Assembly: GCF_035503745.1 (NCBI RefSeq) | Contig: NZ_DATJTC010000021.1 | Span: 1-64,000 of the forward strand | Direction of reading: 5' to 3' | Source of the DNA: Dyella_B sp035503745 | GTDB lineage: Bacteria > Pseudomonadota > Gammaproteobacteria > Xanthomonadales > Rhodanobacteraceae | DNA length: 64,000 bases | Shown: piece by piece, positions 8,679-17,344 of the stretch | Layout: each line of letters starts with the position of its first letter | Numbering within the stretch: position 1 is the stretch's first letter | The notes under the pieces: generated by a model | What the model saw: only the letters and a program-made list of their open reading frames with translations | What the model was told of the DNA's origin: nothing | Databases searched by the model: none | Translations under genes and position numbers: made by a program

Positions 8679-10856
8679 TCACAGCGCGAACGTAACGCTG
8701 GCCCGCAGCGTACGCGGCGTGCCCTGGTTGAGGATAAAGCCCCAACTGGTGAGCCAGTACTTTTCGTCGGTCAAGTTGTCGATGCCCACGCGGTAGGTCA
8801 TGGGATGGCCATCCAACGTAGTGGCATAGCGCGCGCCGATGTCGAAGGTGTGGTACGCGCCGATAAAATTGCTGTTGTCCGCTTCGATCGCTTCACGACC
8901 CACGTAGCGCGCGCCACCGGTCAGCACCAGGCCCGGCAGGGCCGGCACTTTGTATTCCACGTAAAGATTGCCCTGCTCGCGCGGCGCGCCATAGGCCCAC
9001 TTACCGTCCACGTCGGCAGCGGCGCGCACGTTGATGGCGTTCAAGTACATCACGCCGCCCAACAGCGTCCAGTTCTGGCCGATCGCCACCTGCGAGGACC
9101 AGTCGATACCACGATAACGCGTCTGGCCATCCTGCACGTAGACATTGTCGTTGTTGAGGTATTGCAGGCCGCGTTGCACCTGGAACAGGGCCAGGTTGGT
9201 GCTCCAGCTGTCGAACTCGGTCTTGGCGCCGATTTCGTATTGCTTGCTGGTAGTAGGCGCGAAGGTTTGATACGCGTTGACGGCCGTTACCGGCGCGCTG
9301 CCCGGCTGTTCCAGCGACTGCACGTAGCTGGCATACAACGTCACGGGCACGAGCGGCTTGTACATCAGCGCTGCCGTCGGTGTGACCGGGTTGTCGGTGT
9401 AACGCGCGGTGGGCGTGCTGCTGCCGGGGCCGAAAGACTTGTCGTCGTATTGCATGTAACGCAGGCCCAATAGGGCCGACCACTGCGGCGAGAAGGTGAT
9501 GGTATCGCTGGCAAACGCGGCGCGCTGTGCCGTGGTTTCAGCCAGGTATGTGCCCTTGTCGATCGCCAGGTTGGGATTGGGCAGAAGCGGCACGTTGTAG
9601 AGATTGCCATTGCCCAGCGTCACCGCCTCGGTCAGGAAGCCGCTGGGATAGTGTTCGCAAAGCTGCTGCCAGGACGCGCCGAACACCAGATCGTGCGTGA
9701 TCGAACCAGTATTTACCGTACCGGTGAACATGCCCTGCCATTGCTGGAAGTTGTAGACCGAATAACCTTGGTAGTTGACGTCGCTGTAATCGCCCTGGTT
9801 GGTCATCAGGATGATGGCGCTGTCGCGGTTCTCGCGGCTTTGGTCAGCGTAGCTGTAATCGACGCGGAAGCTCCAGTTCGAGGAGATGTCCCACTTCAGC
9901 CCCGTATTGGCCACGCGATAGGTGGTCTGGTAGCCGGTGTAGGGCTGGCTGACGCGCTGGTCGCCCGGCAGCGGCGCGGGCGTGCGCACGTCAGTGGGGT
10001 AGCCGTAATCCTGGCCCAGGATGATGCCGTAATACGTGCCGGTGGCGTCGCGATCCTGATAGATGCTGTTGAAGTGCCAGTGCAGGTTTGTGGTGATGTC
10101 CTTGGTCAGCGTCAGCGAGGCGGCGTCGCGGCGGATGTGTCCGTCGTGCACGAAGGTATTGCCGTCTTCATGCACTAGGTTGAGACGATAGCCCCAGCCG
10201 CCGGTGCCGCCGATAGTGCCGCCCAGATCCGCCGCTTCGCGCCACACGCCGTTGGACGTATAGCCGAGCGTGAAGCTGGTATAGGGTGCCGCGGTGGGTT
10301 GCTTGGTGACGAAATCCAGAATGCCGCCCGGCGCGCCGAAGCCGTACATGAAGCCGCCGGGACCTTTGAGCAACTCGACCTGGCTGAAGGCTTCCAGCGG
10401 CAGGTCGCTGCCCCAGCTGGGTATGGACAGGCCGTCCATCTTGTAGCCGTTGAGCAGATCCACGGGCAGGCCGCGTACCGCAATGCCCGACGATTCACCC
10501 GAATAACCGCTCGACAACGGCGTCACGCCCGGATCGGCCGCGAAGGCTTCGTTGATATCCAGCGCCTGGCGGTTCTGGATCAGATCCGAGGTTACCGCGC
10601 TGATGCTGTAAGGTGTATCGAGCAGGCTGCGCTGGCCCAGCGCGCCGGTGTTCGCTTCGGTGGCGCGGTAGACGTCGAGCACGCCCGAGGCGGTAACGTT
10701 CACCTGCTCCAGCGATTTTGCCTGCTTTTTGCTGTGGGTCGTGTCGCTGTTGTCGTCGGCATAAGCCTGTGCGATGGCAAGCGCGCAGCACAGCGACAGT
10801 AGCAGGCGGCGGGTGACATACGAGGACCGTGCGCGACGGCCGGTGTCAACGGACAT
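8679..10856 (-). CDS. TonB-dependent siderophore-type outer membrane receptor
   Basis: A 725-residue outer membrane transporter for ferric chelates, powered by TonB. The start at 10856 follows an AAGGAG motif with 6-base spacing; the frame is open much further upstream but that stretch lies over the PepSY gene. Residues 1-34 are a signal peptide ending AQAYA. A TonB-box-like LEQVNVTAS follows, then the plug domain (SISAVTSDLIQNRQ, GIAVRGLPVDLLNGYKMDG, QVELLKGPGGFMYGFGAPGG) and a 22-strand-type barrel. The C-terminus reads YWLTSWGFILNQGTPRTLRASVTFAL with a terminal aromatic-rich beta strand and ends in Leu. It is the last gene of a Fur-boxed operon with a PepSY protein. Substrate cannot be told from the sequence. 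Confidence 0.92.
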   Translation of the reverse strand: MSVDTGRRARSSYVTRRLLLSLCCALAIAQAYADDNSDTTHSKKQAKSLEQVNVTASGVLDVYRATEANTGALGQRSLLDTPYSISAVTSDLIQNRQALDINEAFAADPGVTPLSSGYSGESSGIAVRGLPVDLLNGYKMDGLSIPSWGSDLPLEAFSQVELLKGPGGFMYGFGAPGGILDFVTKQPTAAPYTSFTLGYTSNGVWREAADLGGTIGGTGGWGYRLNLVHEDGNTFVHDGHIRRDAASLTLTKDITTNLHWHFNSIYQDRDATGTYYGIILGQDYGYPTDVRTPAPLPGDQRVSQPYTGYQTTYRVANTGLKWDISSNWSFRVDYSYADQSRENRDSAIILMTNQGDYSDVNYQGYSVYNFQQWQGMFTGTVNTGSITHDLVFGASWQQLCEHYPSGFLTEAVTLGNGNLYNVPLLPNPNLAIDKGTYLAETTAQRAAFASDTITFSPQWSALLGLRYMQYDDKSFGPGSSTPTARYTDNPVTPTAALMYKPLVPVTLYASYVQSLEQPGSAPVTAVNAYQTFAPTTSKQYEIGAKTEFDSWSTNLALFQVQRGLQYLNNDNVYVQDGQTRYRGIDWSSQVAIGQNWTLLGGVMYLNAINVRAAADVDGKWAYGAPREQGNLYVEYKVPALPGLVLTGGARYVGREAIEADNSNFIGAYHTFDIGARYATTLDGHPMTYRVGIDNLTDEKYWLTSWGFILNQGTPRTLRASVTFAL

Positions 10857-10918
10857 AAGCAACTCCTTGATGCGTGAATGTCCGGCTGGCGACGGCTTGC
10901 CGACGTAGGGAAAATGGA

Positions 10919-12478
10919 TCAGATCGACACGTGGGCAGACCACACGCTGTTTGGATCGCCGTGGCGCGCGCGGCGCATCGTCGCGATGGCAAGCCGGGCG
11001 AAGATCCATGCGAGCGCAAGCCCGGTCAGATCCACACCGAGCACGGTGTATGCAGGCTGGGAAAAATCCGCGGCGAAGGTCGCGGCATTGCGCGCAAGAT
11101 CGGCGCAAGCCACCAGCGCGGTCAACGCGGCAGTAGCGCCAAGCAGATGCACGGCCGCTTGCGCAATCGGTCGTGTGAAAGCGTAGGCCAAAGCGGCACA
11201 GAGCAATCCATAGAATGCCACGCGCTGCGCGATACCCACGGCGACATCGACATAGGCACTTAGCCACACCGCCGCGAAGGCGCCCGAAATACCCAGGCAT
11301 GTGCCGATGCACACGCCGATGGTGACGCGCGCCATCACGCGCGTGCGCCGCGGTTGATCGAGATGGCGGCGCTTGCGTCGCGATTCGATCCACAGCACAT
11401 TGCCCGAATAGAACAGGAACGCCCCCGCCAGGCCCAGCCCCAGATACAGCCAGCGCAACGCGGTACCGCCGTAAGTACCAAAATGCAGGCCGTACATGGC
11501 CCAATTGCTGCCGGTGTTGATGCTGTGCTTGCTTCCCACGTAGGTACTCAGCACACGCCCATCCGCACCGGCAAGCGCAACGTCGCCGTAAGTGGCCAGC
11601 GTATGCAGCGATTTACCGCGCACTTGGACCACCGCATTGCGATCGCCATAGTTGACGAAATGCATGTAGTCCGGATCGAACGTGGTGACGTCCGAAGCCA
11701 GCGCTGCCTGCCGCGCGCGGGCAATCAGCGCCTGCGGCGTCTGCATGATGGCCTGGACACCGCTGGCGGGCAGCGTGGGCGCGGTGGCCACCGCCTGCGC
11801 GAACTGGCCATACAGCTTGCCGTCGAAGGCGGTCCAGTTCAGTGCCGCCAGCGTCGGCGTGAACAGGCAAAACAGCGCGCCGGTCACGGCAAAAATGATG
11901 TGGAACGGCAGGCTGACCACACCGATGGCATTGTGCGCGTCCTGCCACAGGCGCTTGAGATTGCGCCCCACGCGCATGGCGAACAAATCGCTGACCAGAT
12001 GCGGCAGATGGATCAGCACGCCCGACACCAGCGCCAATCCATACAGCACGCTGGCGATGCCCATGATGTACAGGCCCACCGTCGGCCAGCCCAGCGAATC
12101 GTGCAGCGCATACACAAAATCGGCCAGGTTGCCGGGATCGGATTCGTCACGCGGCGCGGCAAGCTGACTATAGCTGGCATAGCGCGAACCCTGATCGGAC
12201 AGCCAGAACACATACGCCGCATGCGCGCCGTCGCTGGGCAGTACCACGCCAAAATCGTCGCGCGCCTTGGGGTGCAGCGTCACGAACCGGTCCACCAGCG
12301 CGGACAGCGGCACATGCGCATCCGGCGCGCTGCGCCACGGCGGGTTTTGCCAGGTGGCAATCGCATCGTGGAACACGGTCAGCGCACCGGCATAGAACGC
12401 CACGAACAGCGCGAAACCGGCGATCAGGCCCGCCCACGTGTGCACGGTCTGGAAGGTGCGCAGCGTGACGGCCTTCAT
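10919..12478 (-). CDS. PepSY-associated TM protein (siderophore reductase type)
   Basis: A 519-residue inner membrane protein of the PepSY-associated TM family (PiuB/FoxB/FsrB-like). Members are thought to reduce or release iron from siderophores in the periplasm or cytoplasm. The N-terminus shows FQTVHTWAGLIAGFALFVAFYAGAL, with the conserved His and membrane helix, and further helices at about 135-160, 190-215, 345-370 and four near the C-terminus. Histidines in LPHL, FHIIF, HFVNY and YGLHFGTYGG are positioned as in the family and may bind haem. It lies 62 bases upstream of the TonB receptor and 12 bases after the small DUF3649-like gene. Confidence 0.88.
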   Translation of the reverse strand: MKAVTLRTFQTVHTWAGLIAGFALFVAFYAGALTVFHDAIATWQNPPWRSAPDAHVPLSALVDRFVTLHPKARDDFGVVLPSDGAHAAYVFWLSDQGSRYASYSQLAAPRDESDPGNLADFVYALHDSLGWPTVGLYIMGIASVLYGLALVSGVLIHLPHLVSDLFAMRVGRNLKRLWQDAHNAIGVVSLPFHIIFAVTGALFCLFTPTLAALNWTAFDGKLYGQFAQAVATAPTLPASGVQAIMQTPQALIARARQAALASDVTTFDPDYMHFVNYGDRNAVVQVRGKSLHTLATYGDVALAGADGRVLSTYVGSKHSINTGSNWAMYGLHFGTYGGTALRWLYLGLGLAGAFLFYSGNVLWIESRRKRRHLDQPRRTRVMARVTIGVCIGTCLGISGAFAAVWLSAYVDVAVGIAQRVAFYGLLCAALAYAFTRPIAQAAVHLLGATAALTALVACADLARNAATFAADFSQPAYTVLGVDLTGLALAWIFARLAIATMRRARHGDPNSVWSAHVSI

Positions 12479-12490
12479 GCTGCCCTGCCC

Positions 12491-12745
12491 TTAGCGGCCA
12501 TGCTGGGTCACCCATTGCGCGAGGAAGGCCAGCGCATTCGCGCTGCCCAACACGATCCACGCGCGCACCGCGGAGCCGAACGCGTAGGCGCCGATCATCA
12601 ACGCCGTCCATAGCGGAAAGAACAACATCAAGGCAGGAATCAACCAGGCGCCGCCGCTATCGCCCAGCGCCAGCAGCATCAGGCGCAACAGCACGGCGGC
12701 CAAGGGAAAGCCCAGTAAGATGCCGGCCAAGCAGCGCCCAATCAC
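12491..12745 (-). CDS. Small membrane protein, DUF3649-like
   Basis: An 84-residue protein with two or three membrane helices. A GTG start at 12745 is chosen because it overlaps the stop of the preceding gene by four bases (GTGA); an ATG at 12808 would overlap it by 67 bases. The pattern GRCLAGILLGFPLAAVLL then IGAYAFGSAVRAW resembles DUF3649, a family that regularly sits beside PepSY and DUF3325 genes in siderophore loci. Function is unknown; a helper role for the PepSY reductase is inferred from synteny. Confidence 0.65.
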   Translation of the reverse strand: MIGRCLAGILLGFPLAAVLLRLMLLALGDSGGAWLIPALMLFFPLWTALMIGAYAFGSAVRAWIVLGSANALAFLAQWVTQHGR

Positions 12746-13014
12746 CGTGTACGCTCCGCCGCGTGGCCGTAACGGCGCCACCACGCTACATAGGGCAGCG
12801 CCACCCATGCCAGCATCAGGTTGACCGAGAGCCCGGCGATACCGCTGCCAACCCCAAACTCACGTACCCAGGCGAATGCCCCCACCGCCACGCACACCGC
12901 GGCCAGGCCGCCACACAGCGCCGGCCTGGCGGTCTTCAGCAGGCCCTGGCGGGGATGCCCGGCATAAGCCAGCACCGCACCGGCCAACGTCGCAATGAGT
13001 GCACAAAGGATCAT
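12742..13014 (-). CDS. Small membrane protein, DUF3325-like, first gene of iron operon
   Basis: A 90-residue protein with three hydrophobic helices. It resembles DUF3325 in the spacing AYAGHPRQGLLKTARPAL then GAFAWVREFG. Neither the ATG at 13014 nor the one at 13074 has a clear ribosome-binding site; 13014 is used since it starts directly before the first helix. It is the promoter-proximal gene of the operon and lies about 75 bases downstream of a Fur box. The gene order small protein, small protein, PepSY, receptor is known from other siderophore uptake loci. Confidence 0.6.
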   Translation of the reverse strand: MILCALIATLAGAVLAYAGHPRQGLLKTARPALCGGLAAVCVAVGAFAWVREFGVGSGIAGLSVNLMLAWVALPYVAWWRRYGHAAERTR

Positions 13015-13087
13015 GAAAAAGGTGGGCAAAGAGCCGAGGGAACCCTCGCCGCGAGACCTTGGGCCCGCAGCCATGGATGTGTTTATT

Positions 13088-13106
13088 TATGAGAAGCATT
13101 CTCATT
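13088..13106 (-). promoter_or_regulatory. Fur box upstream of the iron-uptake operon
   Basis: A perfect 7-3-7 palindrome, ATGAGAAGCATTCTCAT, at 13089-13105 flanked by T on both sides matches the classical Fur consensus core TGAGAATnATTCTCA closely. It lies just upstream of the reverse-strand operon of small membrane proteins, PepSY protein and TonB receptor, predicting repression when iron is plentiful. Confidence 0.82.
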
Positions 13107-13191
13107 TGCAAAAGCAGCCATGTCAACCCGCGACGACGGCGGGTGGCGTCATGCGCCTGCAGACACGGCCTGGCTCCCTGTGCTTGCCAAA

Positions 13192-13220
13192 AGCCGACGG
13201 TCCGGCGGTTGCCGCCGGAC
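13192..13220 (-). terminator. Hairpin terminator after the 60-residue membrane protein
   Basis: A perfect 9-base stem GTCCGGCGG / CCGCCGGAC with a 3-base loop (13200-13220). On the reverse strand it is followed by CGTCGGCTTTT, a weak T tail. It ends transcription of the small gene before the Fur-controlled promoter. Confidence 0.55.
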
Positions 13221-13264
13221 TGTTCGTCGCCATCAGCCGCGCTGTACTTCGCCAGCGGACGTCC

Positions 13265-13447
13265 TCAGTCCTCGATCGGCCATTTGACGAAAGCGAATAC
13301 CCAGAACATGACCACGTTTAGCAGCGGCACGAACATGATCAAAAGCCAGGCCGAACTGTAGCCGGCCTTGGAAAGAATCCTCGCGGCGGGAATGCCATAC
13401 GCCGCAAGCCCGATCAATACGAGCAAGAAAGATAATCCTGTACCCAT
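13265..13447 (-). CDS. Small two-helix membrane protein, unknown
   Basis: A 60-residue protein with two hydrophobic helices, about residues 3-22 (SFLLVLIGLAAYGIP) and 31-52 (AWLLIMFVPLLNVVMFWVFAF), and a short acidic tail. The ATG at 13447 follows GGGGGAAAACG, a good ribosome-binding site; the longer frame to 13498 lacks one. The pattern with a short loop containing Lys-Ala-Gly-Tyr and a tail KWPIED resembles small bacterial membrane proteins of unknown role that are often annotated only as hypothetical. It has its own terminator downstream. Confidence 0.65.
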   Translation of the reverse strand: MGTGLSFLLVLIGLAAYGIPAARILSKAGYSSAWLLIMFVPLLNVVMFWVFAFVKWPIED

Positions 13448-13534
13448 CGTTTTCCCCCGTTCCCCACCGTTATGTCTGCAAGCGCTCCCACGCAGCAAAC
13501 GAACCGTTTCCCCTTCCCTTCACGCAGCACCGCA

Positions 13535-14005
13535 CTAACGAACAAGCAATCGCCATGCATTGCGGCAGGCCGCAAACAGCAGCACGACCGCCATGAGGTA
13601 CACCAGGTGCAGTGCAAAGGGCTTTGCCAGAAGCATGCCCGCGCCGGCCAGTACCAGCATCAACGTGGTGATCATCGGCACGATGTACTCCATCACCCGT
13701 GTACCAGGTAGCGCCACATCATGATACGAACGCCAATGATTCACGTGCCAGATGGCCCGCATGACGCTCAGCCACAACAGGCCCCAACCGATCAGCTGAT
13801 GTGAAATCACCGGGACCAGGAAGCACAATCCGAGCAGCAGCACCGCCATCAAATCGAAAAAACTGCGCTGGGAAACCAGCAACATCCAGCGGCGCTCTTC
13901 CTTGGACACGGCGTTCAACTTCAAGGAAAGCGCGACGAACAACAGCCCACTCAAGGTGGCGGCCACCTCGGCCATCGTCGAATACGCGGTTTGCCAGTCA
14001 TTCAC
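13535..14005 (-). CDS. Four-helix membrane protein, unknown
   Basis: A 156-residue inner membrane protein with four hydrophobic helices at about residues 14-30, 50-66, 70-88 and 105-150 (the last region splits into two). The first codon is GTG at 14005, preceded by GGGGAG at a 10-base distance. A polar His-rich loop (WHVNHWRSYHD) lies between helices three and four. No enzymatic motif is recognised. It is on the same strand as the 60-residue gene downstream and the esterase gene upstream, with a 39-base gap to the latter, so the two may share a transcript. Confidence 0.65.
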   Translation of the reverse strand: MNDWQTAYSTMAEVAATLSGLLFVALSLKLNAVSKEERRWMLLVSQRSFFDLMAVLLLGLCFLVPVISHQLIGWGLLWLSVMRAIWHVNHWRSYHDVALPGTRVMEYIVPMITTLMLVLAGAGMLLAKPFALHLVYLMAVVLLFAACRNAWRLLVR

Positions 14006-14044
14006 GACACTAAAGCTCCCCGGCCGATGTGACCAACTCGTGCA

Positions 14045-15016
14045 CTATTTCAGGCCAAAAAACGCCACCGCTGCCTTGGGCGCATCGATCGCGCTGGAGG
14101 TGCGGCCGAGCAGACGTGGATAGCTGTAATACGGCTGGGGAATCACGTGGCCGCCGCCGTAGACGGCATCGAGTTCAACCATGGGAATGCCTGCCTGATA
14201 CCACACGCTGCGCCCCACGCGCGTCGGATCGTCCAGTTGCACCGGCATCAGCTGCGTGTAGGTGGGCGGATCGGCAACGTGGTTGCGTTGCGCGATCAAC
14301 TCGGCCGATGCCAGCGCGGACATGCTCCTGCCCCGCTTGCCCAGGCCAAACAGGCTCACCATGCCACCGCTGAAAGGATTGATGGGATCGTCGGTGCCAT
14401 CGATCAACATGATCCGCGACGTCGGACCACTGGCCGGGCATGAGGAATCAGCCTGCACCGGCAGGCTGGCCGCCACGGCGGCGACCGCGGCGACGTCATC
14501 GGCATGTTCCATCGCCATGCGAAAGCCCATATGCCCGCCGTTGGAGTAGCCGAACATATAAACGCGCCTGGGGTCGATGCCTTGCTGCGTGCGCATGCGC
14601 GCGATCATCGCTTCGATGAAGGACACATCGTCGATGTGCTCGGTCTTGGCCGGATAGCTTGCATCCGCGCGGCAATCGTTCCAATTGCCCTTGTAGCCAT
14701 CCGGATACAACACGACAAACTTGTCCTTGTCCGCAAGGCGATCGAATTCGTAGCCGGTCCACTTACGCATCATCGCGCCGTTCATCATCGAACCGTGCAG
14801 GACGATCACCAGCGGCGCACCGGCAGGCAATTGCAAGGGCACGTAGGTGAGGAAACTGCGCGTCATGCCGTGCACGTCGATGGTCTCGCGCGTGACGGCG
14901 GAACCCAGTCTGGGCGCTTTGGGGGTGGGACTGTAAAGCCAGTACGCCACCGCGGCGAAGCAGACGATCGCCAGCGCGGCGATGACGGCGGCTGTTACGC
15001 GCAGAACCTTTTTCAT
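14045..15016 (-). CDS. PHB-depolymerase-like / LpqC-type alpha/beta-hydrolase
   Basis: A 323-residue secreted or membrane-anchored esterase of the polyhydroxybutyrate depolymerase/feruloyl esterase superfamily. Residues 5-27 are a signal anchor. The oxyanion motif HGS is at 74-76, the nucleophile Ser158 lies in GYSNGG, the acid is in IDGTDDPINPF (Asp209/210) and the base His290 in GGGHVIP, giving a complete triad. NDC and NDC-like positions (WNDC, residue 115) match the family. The ATG at 15016 overlaps the stop of a possible 42-codon leader ORF. Natural substrate is unknown; hydrolysis of aromatic or hydroxyalkanoate esters is the usual family activity. Confidence 0.85.
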   Translation of the reverse strand: MKKVLRVTAAVIAALAIVCFAAVAYWLYSPTPKAPRLGSAVTRETIDVHGMTRSFLTYVPLQLPAGAPLVIVLHGSMMNGAMMRKWTGYEFDRLADKDKFVVLYPDGYKGNWNDCRADASYPAKTEHIDDVSFIEAMIARMRTQQGIDPRRVYMFGYSNGGHMGFRMAMEHADDVAAVAAVAASLPVQADSSCPASGPTSRIMLIDGTDDPINPFSGGMVSLFGLGKRGRSMSALASAELIAQRNHVADPPTYTQLMPVQLDDPTRVGRSVWYQAGIPMVELDAVYGGGHVIPQPYYSYPRLLGRTSSAIDAPKAAVAFFGLK

Positions 15017-15141
15017 CGTGCGTGCGCCATTCGAAGATGCCGCGTGCCCACGGCCCGGTGCGTCAGCGCGGCTCTTTTGCACTGTATCTGCGACACCAAG
15101 GCACCCTCCTCTTTTAGATCACCGGCCAGGCGAGCAGTCAT
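15013..15141 (-). CDS. Possible 42-codon leader ORF coupled to the esterase
   Basis: On the reverse strand an AAAGGAG motif is followed 9 bases later by ATG at 15141, opening a 42-codon frame (MTARLAGDLKEEGALVSQIQ...). Its TGA overlaps the esterase ATG by four bases (ATGA), while the esterase has no strong ribosome-binding site of its own. This arrangement suits translational coupling. The peptide has no recognised domain and is rich in Arg and Ala, so it may be a chance frame; no homology could be checked. Confidence 0.35.
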   Translation of the reverse strand: MTARLAGDLKEEGALVSQIQCKRAALTHRAVGTRHLRMAHAR

Positions 15142-15347
15142 AGTCGATAGCTCCTTTCGACAAGGATAGGGACTACCGCGCAGGCAGCTTCCACGGACGC
15201 CATTCCGGCGCATGCAGCGCAGCCAAGCTGCCCGCTTTTATACGCCCCTTGCCAGTTAATGTAACCCATCCGCCTGTGGTCTCAAGCACCGCATCTGGCA
15301 CGCAAGCGTGAGGAAGTCGGTGCTGACTCAAGTTTTGGCTTTAACGC

Positions 15348-16331
15348 TCAGCGTACGTTGCCAAACCCACGAAACTGCCGGAGCGCAGCCCTGAAATAAC
15401 CCATGTCAGCGTTAGGCGCGTCAGCCCCGCCACCGAAGCTCGCAAGCGCCGGCAGCGCTGTCCACGGTAGAGTGGGATGCTGGTGATGCAGGCGGTGAAG
15501 ATGATGATTCATCAGCACCGGCCGCCAGATAGCGGCCACGCGAAAATTGCGCGCGCGCTCCTGTTCGTCAAGCATGACGTCGTAGTGCGGCAGGTTATCC
15601 GCCACCGACAGCCACGCCCCGCGCAAAAGCATGGTTACGGCAAGCACCGGCCACCATGCCCCATAGAGATAAAACGCGCAGGCATGGAGTGCGATGGACA
15701 ACAGCCAGTCGCGCCGCATGTGACTGCGCCGTTCCTTATTTCCGGCAAAGGCAACAAACATGCGCTGGACATCCTGGCCGACCGGATCTTCACTGCGAAG
15801 CTTGTGCGCCACGAGCCGGCGCACCCAGGCGGACGGCAGAAAGGCGAGCAAAGGCAGCACCAGTTCGGCCAGGTACAAGCCACCCGACAAATGCGCGTAA
15901 TAGCCGATGCGGGCCAGCGTGCGATGCGTCACGCCATCGTGCACGTCCGGCCGGTCGTAGGCTTCGCGTGTAAAACGGTGATGCATCAGATGACCAAAGC
16001 GCACGGCATCGAAGGGCAACAGGAAGGCGATAGCCAACGCTCGCCCAAGCCATTCGTTGAGCCCCTGCCGGGGCCACAGCTTTCCGTGAATGGATTCATG
16101 GATCAGCCCCCAATGCATCGGGGTCAGCACTACCAGCGGCAGTGCAATCCACAGCGCGGACGCCCCCCATTGCCGCAACAGGAATGGCCACGCGAAAAGC
16201 TGCATCAGCATGGCCGCCGCCACGACTCCAAGCAGCGCCAGATTGGCACGCCGGTCGATAGGCGTACGCGGGGAGTTACGCCGTTTCGCGGCCTGAGCGC
16301 CATTTCCCCCTGCCGCTGCTGGTAGGTCCAT
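15348..16331 (-). CDS. Membrane fatty-acid desaturase-like di-iron protein
   Basis: A 327-residue integral membrane protein with the three histidine clusters of the desaturase/hydroxylase superfamily: HESIH at 78-82, HLMHH at 114-118 and HHLHRLHH in the C-terminal part. These bind a di-iron centre that inserts double bonds or hydroxyls in acyl chains or related lipids. Hydrophobic segments lie at about 28-50, 58-76, 98-112, 160-185 and 215-250. The ATG at 16331 follows a GAGGG motif; the frame is open to 16490 but that extension has no start signals. Specificity (fatty acid, carotenoid or sterol type) cannot be assigned. Confidence 0.82.
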   Translation of the reverse strand: MDLPAAAGGNGAQAAKRRNSPRTPIDRRANLALLGVVAAAMLMQLFAWPFLLRQWGASALWIALPLVVLTPMHWGLIHESIHGKLWPRQGLNEWLGRALAIAFLLPFDAVRFGHLMHHRFTREAYDRPDVHDGVTHRTLARIGYYAHLSGGLYLAELVLPLLAFLPSAWVRRLVAHKLRSEDPVGQDVQRMFVAFAGNKERRSHMRRDWLLSIALHACAFYLYGAWWPVLAVTMLLRGAWLSVADNLPHYDVMLDEQERARNFRVAAIWRPVLMNHHLHRLHHQHPTLPWTALPALASFGGGADAPNADMGYFRAALRQFRGFGNVR

Positions 16332-16582
16332 CTTTCCCTCTAAGTCCGCCGTGGTCGTTACATAACCTAGCAGCGACTTTTGACAGCTTAAAGTGCGTGC
16401 CAGCGATTCGGGTTTATGTAGCACCGCCACCCCAGATCCACGGGTGCAAGCGTCCATGCACGCCCCGGATTCGGGCTTCAATGCCAGCACCCTAACCCTA
16501 AGTCATTGGCCCAGATGGCATTTCTCAACCCGGCCTGACCGCACGCGGGAGCCCATAGCCGAATGTGGCCCCCAATCAACGG

Positions 16583-17218
16583 TCACATCGACGGCAGTGG
16601 CGGGGGCATGAGGTAGAGGCCCAACCCCATAAGCAGCAGACCGAGCGCGACAACGATCAGGTTCTGCCTTGCCGCGGACCAATGCACGATGACGAACATG
16701 GGATACGTGACAGCCCAGAGAGCGACCATGCCCGACAGCCAAAGGATCGATTTGCGTTTGGCCAAAACAACCGACCATACAAAGCCCACCAACCAGATCA
16801 GGCTACCGAAATCGCGCACCAGATAGCTAATAAAGGACCGTAAATACCAGCGCACGGGCAGTTCGCTGGACGGCTCCTCCTTCAATTGGAAGTTAACCGG
16901 CACGATGATCCACTGCGCTTGCGGTTTTCCGTCCATCGTCCCCGGCGAAAACGACCAGTGCGAAAGGCTTCGTACAGCCGCTGCATCCAAATCCGGATAC
17001 CCACTGGATTTGTCCACCGTCGCATCCGCCGCGCGACCGTTCGTATCCACCTGGAATTTCACCATGACCGTGCCTTGTTCCCTGGCGGAAACCGCCGCCG
17101 CGGGATAATCGACGGGTGCATGAATAACCTTAGCATCGGTCCTATTCGAAGAAGACTGCGCGTGCGCAGGCAAGCAAATCGCCAGTAGCCACAACGCCGC
17201 CAGACATTCGCGAAACAT
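16583..17218 (-). CDS. TonB C-terminal-like domain fused to three TM helices
   Basis: A 211-residue protein. Residues 1-20 are a signal peptide (WLLAICLPAHA). Residues 35-112 are a TonB-C/energy-transducer domain: DYPAAAVSAREQGTVMVKFQVD, GRAADATVDKSSGYPDLDAAAV and HWSFSPGTMDGKPQAQW. Unlike classical TonB, where the domain is at the very C-terminus, three hydrophobic helices follow at about 138-154, 158-178 and 186-205. The ATG at 17218 is preceded by GGGGGTAAAC. It likely presents the domain in the periplasm, anchored from its C-terminal side; whether it interacts with a TonB receptor is unknown. Confidence 0.72.
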   Translation of the reverse strand: MFRECLAALWLLAICLPAHAQSSSNRTDAKVIHAPVDYPAAAVSAREQGTVMVKFQVDTNGRAADATVDKSSGYPDLDAAAVRSLSHWSFSPGTMDGKPQAQWIIVPVNFQLKEEPSSELPVRWYLRSFISYLVRDFGSLIWLVGFVWSVVLAKRKSILWLSGMVALWAVTYPMFVIVHWSAARQNLIVVALGLLLMGLGLYLMPPPLPSM

Positions 17219-17344
17219 GTTTACCCCCGTTTTGACCGATCCCTTCTGGATCGTGGGCCGCCTGCATTCAATGCCTGGGTGGTGGTCAACGCCTTGCACG
17301 AACCCGCGTGACTTGCCCGTCAGGCGTCATTCCCATGACGCACA

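Noticed and set aside
10857..11504. N-terminal 216-codon extension of the TonB receptor frame
   Set aside because: It lies over the PepSY gene, and a strong AAGGAG site plus signal peptide mark the true start at 10856.
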